Assembly (NCBI GenBank): GCA_024235835.1
Contig: JACKLQ010000002.1
Location: 62,001 to 126,000, forward strand
Origin: Thiobacillus sp.
Lineage (GTDB): Bacteria; Pseudomonadota; Gammaproteobacteria; Burkholderiales; Thiobacillaceae
Reading direction: 5' to 3'
DNA: 64,000 bases
A program made the translations under genes and the position numbers. Below the pieces are notes generated by a model, which was given only the letters and a program-made list of their open reading frames with translations, ran no database searches and was not told the DNA's origin. Below are positions 57,964 through 64,000 of this stretch, in pieces. Position 1 is the first letter of the stretch; every line of letters starts with the position of its first letter.

Positions 57964-59409
57964 ATGGGCATTCGTCGGCTGGCAAGCGGCAAATGGCGAC
58001 TCCAGATACGTCGCAAGAACCTTCAGGTGGACGAGCTGTATGACAGCGAACCGGAGGCCAAGGAGGCACTCGGCAAGTACACCCATGCCAGTGGCAAGAG
58101 CCGCGAAGATATGACCCTAGAGGAGGCCTGGGAACTCTATGCCAAGTCCCTTGAATATGCCTCCAAGCGGGAGCGCACCAAGGACACCGAGGCCTCCCGC
58201 ATAAAGCGCCTCCTCGACAAGTACGGCACCTTGGCCGTCTCTGCATTTTCTGCTGACCTGGTTGAGGGGTACATCACCAAACGCCTGAAGGACACGCCAA
58301 AGCCTTCCTCGGACGCCATCCGTCTGGAGGTCGCCTCACTGTCCGCATTGATGAATTTCTGCCGCAAGAAGCGTCTGATCGCAGCCAACCCCTGCATTGG
58401 GGTCCAGCGCCCAGCTGCAGCCTCTACCCCGCGAAGACTGCTCCAGGAGGATGAGGGTGCCCTCATCTCCCTCCTTTCCCATAGCAATCCCCGGTTCCGG
58501 TTCGCAGCCCGTTTATGCCTGCTGGTCCGGGAAACGGGCGCCCGGCCGGGCGAATGGGGCGGAGCCACCTACAACGACATCGACTTCAGCAAGAACACCA
58601 TCACGTTCCGGAACACCAAGTACAAGAAACAGCCACGGACTGTTCCACTCACCGCTGCCGCCGCCCGGCTACTGACCTCACAACTGCAGGATGTGGTCAT
58701 CGACAACTTCGAGACCTTTGGCAATACAGACGTGATCTTCCCAGCCGTGGGCCAGGATGGAGAGGTCAGGCCCATGCACTACACCGGCGCATTGCGGGAC
58801 ATCAAGAAGAAAGGACTCCTGAACAAGCGGGTCCGCGCCCATACCGGCCGGCATGAATTCATCAGTACGCTGGTCGAGTCCACGGACCTGGACGATTCCC
58901 GGATCATGTCCCTGGTTGGACACCACAGTCCCGCCTCAATGGAGGTGTACAAGCATGTCCGGAACGTGCGGTTTCGTCCCCAGATCGAGGAGATTGAACC
59001 AGCCAGGAGAACCCAGCGGGTCGGCTCCCTGGCCACCGCCTTGGACCTGCCCCAGAAGGTTATCGAGATGATGCTGCTCCATGAGCGGGAAAAGCTGGCC
59101 GAGGAGGGCCTGGATGACGGCGGGGACGAGTTGCTGTTCGACTCGGAGTTCATCCAACGTATCAACATGCTGAACGTTCGGGCCGGGAACACGCCCCACG
59201 AACGGCTTCAGACCTTGATCCGACTTAGGGAGGAACTGCTCAAGGCCATGGGGTTCACTCAACCCGGCAAACCAAACCCGGGCCCAGACCTGACAAACAT
59301 CATCGAGGCCTCTTCCATCGGAGCAAGCCATGTGCCTCAAGCCGACACAGACCACGTGCTAGGCCTGCTGGATAACGCCTTAAAGGCCCTCAAGAAGGAG
59401 AAGAGATAA
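57964..59409 (+). CDS. Tyrosine recombinase (integrase)
   Basis: The ATG has GGGG upstream; 481 residues. An N-terminal AP2-like arm-binding part is followed by a SAM-like core (about 50-145). The catalytic domain has Arg194 (ETGARPGEW), His293 and Arg296 (AHTGRHEF), His320 (GHHSP) and Tyr329 (MEVYKHV). The C-terminal 130 residues beyond the tyrosine are unusual for phage integrases. It is next to the right att copy and probably inserted its element at a tRNA-Phe gene. Confidence 0.93.
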   Translation: MGIRRLASGKWRLQIRRKNLQVDELYDSEPEAKEALGKYTHASGKSREDMTLEEAWELYAKSLEYASKRERTKDTEASRIKRLLDKYGTLAVSAFSADLVEGYITKRLKDTPKPSSDAIRLEVASLSALMNFCRKKRLIAANPCIGVQRPAAASTPRRLLQEDEGALISLLSHSNPRFRFAARLCLLVRETGARPGEWGGATYNDIDFSKNTITFRNTKYKKQPRTVPLTAAAARLLTSQLQDVVIDNFETFGNTDVIFPAVGQDGEVRPMHYTGALRDIKKKGLLNKRVRAHTGRHEFISTLVESTDLDDSRIMSLVGHHSPASMEVYKHVRNVRFRPQIEEIEPARRTQRVGSLATALDLPQKVIEMMLLHEREKLAEEGLDDGGDELLFDSEFIQRINMLNVRAGNTPHERLQTLIRLREELLKAMGFTQPGKPNPGPDLTNIIEASSIGASHVPQADTDHVLGLLDNALKALKKEKR

Positions 59410-59488
59410 GACGGGCCTGTAGCTGCCCCTTGATTCAGGCTTCAGGGTGGTGGGCTGTTGCGGTTTCATGGGCACCTAAAGGACCCAG

Positions 59489-62400
59489 GGTCGATCCCCG
59501 CGGGTGCGGGGGAAGCACGGGGCGCCTAAAGGTTCACCAATACGGGGAAGGTCGATCCCCGCGGGTGCGGGGGAAGCTTAACGGGGCCGAAGGGCAGGGG
59601 GACGTACATGGGTCGATCCCCGCGGGTGCGGGGGAAGCCAGGCTGCTGCCTTGGCAATCTCTGCATCCACGGGTCGATCCCCGCGGGTGCGGGGGAAGCT
59701 GAGTTAGAGATCTTCCAGTACATTGCGACAAGGGTCGATCCCCGCGGGTGCGGGGGAAGCTGGGGATGGGGGGGTGGTGCGTGCTGGGTGTCAGGTCGAT
59801 CCCCGCGGGTGCGGGGGAAGCTCGCTCATTCAGTGCCTCTATTTGCTGGGCGAGGGTCGATCCCCGCGGGTGCGGGGGAAGCTTTTACTTCTTCTTGCTG
59901 GCGGGCCGGGACTCGGGTCGATCCCCGCGGGTGCGGGGGAAGCGTCATTCGGGCCTTGCCTGATGCGGCGGAACTGGGTCGATCCCCGCGGGTGCGGGGG
60001 AAGCGCCCACACCTTGAACTTGCTTCCAGTGCCGGAAGGTCGATCCCCGCGGGTGCGGGGGAAGCGCGCTCAAGTCCCTGACCTCCAGCGATGGGCTGGG
60101 TCGATCCCCGCGGGTGCGGGGGAAGCCGCATCTCGCAATCTGGATGCCGTCCGCCGTTGGGTCGATCCCCGCGGGTGCGGGGGAAGCCGTGCAGCCTCGC
60201 AGCAACCGGCTTCCGGTCACGGTCGATCCCCGCGGGTGCGGGGGAAGCCTTCTGCGCATGACGTAGCGGAGCACAAGGATGGGTCGATCCCCGCGGGTGC
60301 GGGGGAAGCCTGATATTAGCGTTGCCGGAAAACAGGCAGGCGGGTCGATCCCCGCGGGTGCGGGGGAAGCCGGGATCAACTTGCGTAGGGGCGAATCCAC
60401 CGGGGTCGATCCCCGCGGGTGCGGGGGAAGCCCAAAATGCCGCCCCCTTGTGAGTAGCCAGAAGGGTCGATCCCCGCGGGTGCGGGGGAAGCCCGATCTG
60501 CCTGGGCAAGCGCTGGAGTCCTACGGGTCGATCCCCGCGGGTGCGGGGGAAGCCCTCAAATGACCGGGCCGGGCATCGTTTTCATGGGTCGATCCCCGCG
60601 GGTGCGGGGGAAGCTCACCGTAAGCAGTGCTTACGGTTTTCAGGCCAGGTCGATCCCCGCGGGTGCGGGGGAAGCCTTTGTCCCCTTCGGGGATGGGCTG
60701 CGCCCACAGGTCGATCCCCGCGGGTGCGGGGGAAGCCACAGGGGCCGCTTGCGTTACAGTTCCGGGCAGGGTCGATCCCCGCGGGTGCGGGGGAAGCTTA
60801 CAGTTCCGGGGAGTTCCCCGCCGCCATCAGGGTCGATCCCCGCGGGTGCGGGGGAAGCAGGGTTATCACAGGCCCACCATGCGCCTGATGGGGTCGATCC
60901 CCGCGGGTGCGGGGGAAGCTGAGATGTTCCGGGAGGCCGCGCCCTGACGGGGGGTCGATCCCCGCGGGTGCGGGGGAAGCTGTTGCGAATCGTGACGGAA
61001 GACCTGCGCAAGGGGTCGATCCCCGCGGGTGCGGGGGAAGCGTAGATGGACCGTGGCAAAGCCACACCAAGAGGGGTCGATCCCCGCGGGTGCGGGGGAA
61101 GCGTCCGCGTGCTCGCTGACCTTGCCGAGATGGGGGGTCGATCCCCGCGGGTGCGGGGGAAGCTCGGTGGACACGTCCGCCAGGCTGGCGGCGTAGGGTC
61201 GATCCCCGCGGGTGCGGGGGAAGCCCGTTGAGGTCCGCCACGCCACAGTTTTGTCCGGGTCGATCCCCGCGGGTGCGGGGGAAGCGATGCAGGTGTGCCA
61301 GTGAGCGCGCCGATGGGGGGTCGATCCCCGCGGGTGCGGGGGAAGCCAGTACCGCGGTCAGTAGCCACACGATCAGCGCGGTCGATCCCCGCGGGTGCGG
61401 GGGAAGCCGGCCCCCTCGCGTTTTCCTCCGCTGCTCACAGGGTCGATCCCCGCGGGTGCGGGGGAAGCGGACGGATATATCAATAGTCGGACTCGGCCAG
61501 AGGTCGATCCCCGCGGGTGCGGGGGAAGCCGTAAAGGACAGGGGCGCGCATCTTTTCCCCCGGGTCGATCCCCGCGGGTGCGGGGGAAGCCCTCCTTGGC
61601 ATCATGCTGCCACCTGCGGTTGAGGTCGATCCCCGCGGGTGCGGGGGAAGCTGATCCGGGCGCAGCAGGACACGCTTGGCCACGGGTCGATCCCCGCGGG
61701 TGCGGGGGAAGCACTCCGCCCAGCGCAAGCGTTTCACCGGCGGCAGGTCGATCCCCGCGGGTGCGGGGGAAGCATCGAGCAAGCACCGATGGCATCCCGT
61801 CCTAGAGGTCGATCCCCGCGGGTGCGGGGGAAGCTTTTTTCGGGGGCGTTCATGGTGATCTCCTTGGGGTCGATCCCCGCGGGTGCGGGGGAAGCCGGAT
61901 GACCTCAGCGTAGCGGTCGACGAACTTGGGTCGATCCCCGCGGGTGCGGGGGAAGCGCATCGCATAGGCCGTGCCGGCGCCGGTGGTGGGGTCGATCCCC
62001 GCGGGTGCGGGGGAAGCACCACCCAGGTCATGACGACCATACCCACCAGGGGTCGATCCCCGCGGGTGCGGGGGAAGCATGAAGACGCCGGATCAGGCGT
62101 TGGCCCTGATGGGTCGATCCCCGCGGGTGCGGGGGAAGCCGTCCGTACTCAACCCGAGTATCGGCTTCAAAAGGTCGATCCCCGCGGGTGCGGGGGAAGC
62201 TCGGCCAGGCAGGGACAGGATCTTCCGGTACAGGGTCGATCCCCGCGGGTGCGGGGGAAGCATTGCCGCAGCCATGGTGCTCATGTCCTGCACGGGTCGA
62301 TCCCCGCGGGTGCGGGGGAAGCCCGCCTACATCTTCGTCAAGGAGTTCGTGGGCGGGTCGATCCCCGCGGGTGCGGGGGAAGCTACACCTCCGGCGGCAC

Positions 62401-63908
62401 GCTGACCTATGGCACGGGTCGATCCCCGCGGGTGCGGGGGAAGCTCGATGTCTTTCACCCGGAGCGACAGACCTTCGGGTCGATCCCCGCGGGTGCGGGG
62501 GAAGCCCATTGAGGTCCGCCACGCCGCTGCTCTGGCCGGGTCGATCCCCGCGGGTGCGGGGGAAGCTCATGGTCACCCGCCGCTTTAGGTCGCCCTGAAG
62601 GTCGATCCCCGCGGGTGCGGGGGAAGCCAACCCGAGTACACCGCAGAGGTGCCGCCAGAGGGTCGATCCCCGCGGGTGCGGGGGAAGCCCATCCGGTTCC
62701 ATTGGTAAGCCGAAATGACCAGGTCGATCCCCGCGGGTGCGGGGGAAGCGCCAAAGGCTTGCAGGCGGATCTGGACAAGGAAGGTCGATCCCCGCGGGTG
62801 CGGGGGAAGCCTTGCCCTGACATACCGCCACCGCCACGCCGAGGGTCGATCCCCGCGGGTGCGGGGGAAGCGCCATCGGTGCCGGTATTCTGCTCATCGG
62901 CGGAGGTCGATCCCCGCGGGTGCGGGGGAAGCCGGCCGTGGCCAACGATCAGCAGATCAACCGGGGGTCGATCCCCGCGGGTGCGGGGGAAGCGACAGTA
63001 CGACGACCGCCCTGTGTCGCAGGACGGGTCGATCCCCGCGGGTGCGGGGGAAGCTGCAGCAGGAGCAGGCAGACCTTGCACAGCGCCGGTCGATCCCCGC
63101 GGGTGCGGGGGAAGCACGGCAGAGCAGAACGCCAAGATCGCCGCCGAGGGTCGATCCCCGCGGGTGCGGGGGAAGCGCCCCAAGGGGCAGGGAGTCAAAC
63201 GGTTACAGGGGTCGATCCCCGCGGGTGCGGGGGAAGCTTGACGGGGCCAAAAGGCAGGGGCACGTACATAGGTCGATCCCCGCGGGTGCGGGGGAAGCCT
63301 TCCGGCTACACGCGCCAGGGTGCTCTTGCGGGGTCGATCCCCGCGGGTGCGGGGGAAGCTGCGGCGCCGGGATGCGCCAGCCATCGCCAGAGGGTCGATC
63401 CCCGCGGGTGCGGGGGAAGCTGCCGCCCAATCCATCACGCCCCCACGCTGACGGGTCGATCCCCGCGGGTGCGGGGGAAGCTGCCACATGGAATGGAACG
63501 GGTTGCCAATCCCGGGTCGATCCCCGCGGGTGCGGGGGAAGCACCACCGTGGTGTCGTTGGTGTCCTTGAGGGCGGGTCGATCCCCGCGGGTGCGGGGGA
63601 AGCCCATGCTGCTCCAGCAAGACAAGCTGGGTGCCGGGTCGATCCCCGCGGGTGCGGGGGAAGCCAGATCTGGCCGTTGTGGGTGGTTTTTGCAAAGGGT
63701 CGATCCCCGCGGGTGCGGGGGAAGCACAGGAGCGCGCATTTTCTCGCCGGTGGACAGGGGTCGATCCCCGCGGGTGCGGGGGAAGCCAGGGCATGAGCTT
63801 CAGGGAGGCGGTGGAGGCAGGTCGATCCCCGCGGGTGCGGGGGAAGCACTGAATAGCATCCCCGCTGCAGCTGGGCGGTGGGTCGATCCCCGCGGGTGCG
63901 GGGGAAGC
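59489..63908 (-). CRISPR. CRISPR array, 73 repeats / 72 spacers, type I-E-like
   Basis: A 28-bp repeat (starts GGTCGATCCCCGCGGG, ends GGGGGAAGC on the plus strand) recurs every 61 bp; the spacers are 33 bp, all the same length, and the repeats look identical. The repeat contains the I-E stem CCCCGC...GCGGGG and corresponds to the reverse of the E. coli repeat. Transcription is therefore inferred to be on the minus strand, with the leader at the right end. The left end is the older end. No cas genes are in the window; they may lie beyond 64000. Confidence 0.97.
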
Positions 63909-64000
63909 TCTTTATTACAAACGCTTGAATTGTCTCTAATTGTTAAAGATCAGGGTGTAGCAGCCTGTAGCCTGTCAGTAGGCCGTCGATCGAGGCAACC
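63909..64000 (-). promoter_or_regulatory. CRISPR leader (partial)
   Basis: AT-rich DNA directly beside the last repeat (TTTATTACAAACGCTTGAAT and after) contrasts with the GC-rich array. On the minus strand ATTCAAGCGTTTG (63918-63930) matches the IHF consensus WATCAANNNNTTR with one mismatch and ends 9 bp before the repeat, as in E. coli leaders. A promoter is expected but not clear. The window ends within the leader. Confidence 0.65.

Noticed and set aside
59456..59521. CCTAAAGG shared by the left flank of the array and its first spacer
   Set aside because: The position relative to the repeats differs and the match is short; probably chance or a minor duplication.
59430..63852. Repetitive 'proteins' with RSPRVRGK or DPRGCGGS motifs
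   Set aside because: These are translations of the CRISPR repeat in all frames; a 61-bp period with variable spacers is not coding.

Overview
The window is GC-rich, tightly packed bacterial chromosome. Gene content suggests a facultatively anaerobic, sulfur-oxidising and nitrate-respiring betaproteobacterium, Rhodocyclales- or Nitrosomonadales-like: soxYZ, flavocytochrome c sulfide dehydrogenase, NapAB, an anaerobic HemN with an FNR-type promoter, an algC-purE-purK run and many c-type cytochromes. This taxonomic reading is an inference from gene content.

Layout. 1-3.1 kb: the end of a MacA-type adaptor, a MacB-like ATPase and permease, and a secreted protein. 3.1-7.8 kb (minus): exbB-exbD-tonB-sel1, with an unusually long TonB linker. 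7.9-12.9 kb: CBS protein, ilvE, zinc finger, a DUF302 protein, a PilZ protein and hemN. 13.0-14.3 kb: a candidate small RNA, about 750 bp without genes, and a decayed response regulator. 14.3-25.1 kb: a co-directional minus-strand sulfur/nitrate locus (soxY, soxZ, sigma-54 activator, CZB protein, rhodanese, DUF302, Met-Asn-Pro repeat protein, dihaem cytochrome, FccB, NapA, NapB). Two -24/-12 promoters, each with a similar palindrome upstream, suggest that the activator encoded in the locus drives both halves. 25.1-31.8 kb: sugar-phosphate and purine genes. 31.8-33 kb: a RES/Xre toxin-antitoxin pair. 33.4-35.7 kb: a GGDEF-EAL protein with a degenerate GGDEF site. 35.7-39.1 kb: a copper-type RiPP operon of HvfABCD/bufferin type, with ECF sigma and zinc-finger anti-sigma genes. 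39.2-41.4 kb: cytochrome, TetR and AhpD-like genes, tied together by four copies of one palindromic operator. 41.4-49.7 kb: a hipBA remnant, P460-type cytochrome, MarR, thioredoxin-like gene and two large glycosidases. 49.76-51.59 kb: a group II intron sitting next to a terminator, with a frameshifted reverse transcriptase. 52-54.5 kb: a glutamate-synthase-like FMN protein and a secreted protease. 54.9-59.4 kb: an integration hotspot (two tRNA-Phe-like 3' fragments in direct repeat, a broken AlpA-type gene, hipBA and a tyrosine integrase). 59.5-63.9 kb: a 73-repeat CRISPR array of I-E type with its AT-rich leader at the right edge; no cas genes are in view.

The strongest leads are the sigma-54-controlled sulfur-to-nitrate locus, the TetR operator family beside the RiPP operon, the covarying dispersed hairpin repeat, and CRISPR spacer pairs that differ mainly at synonymous codon positions.
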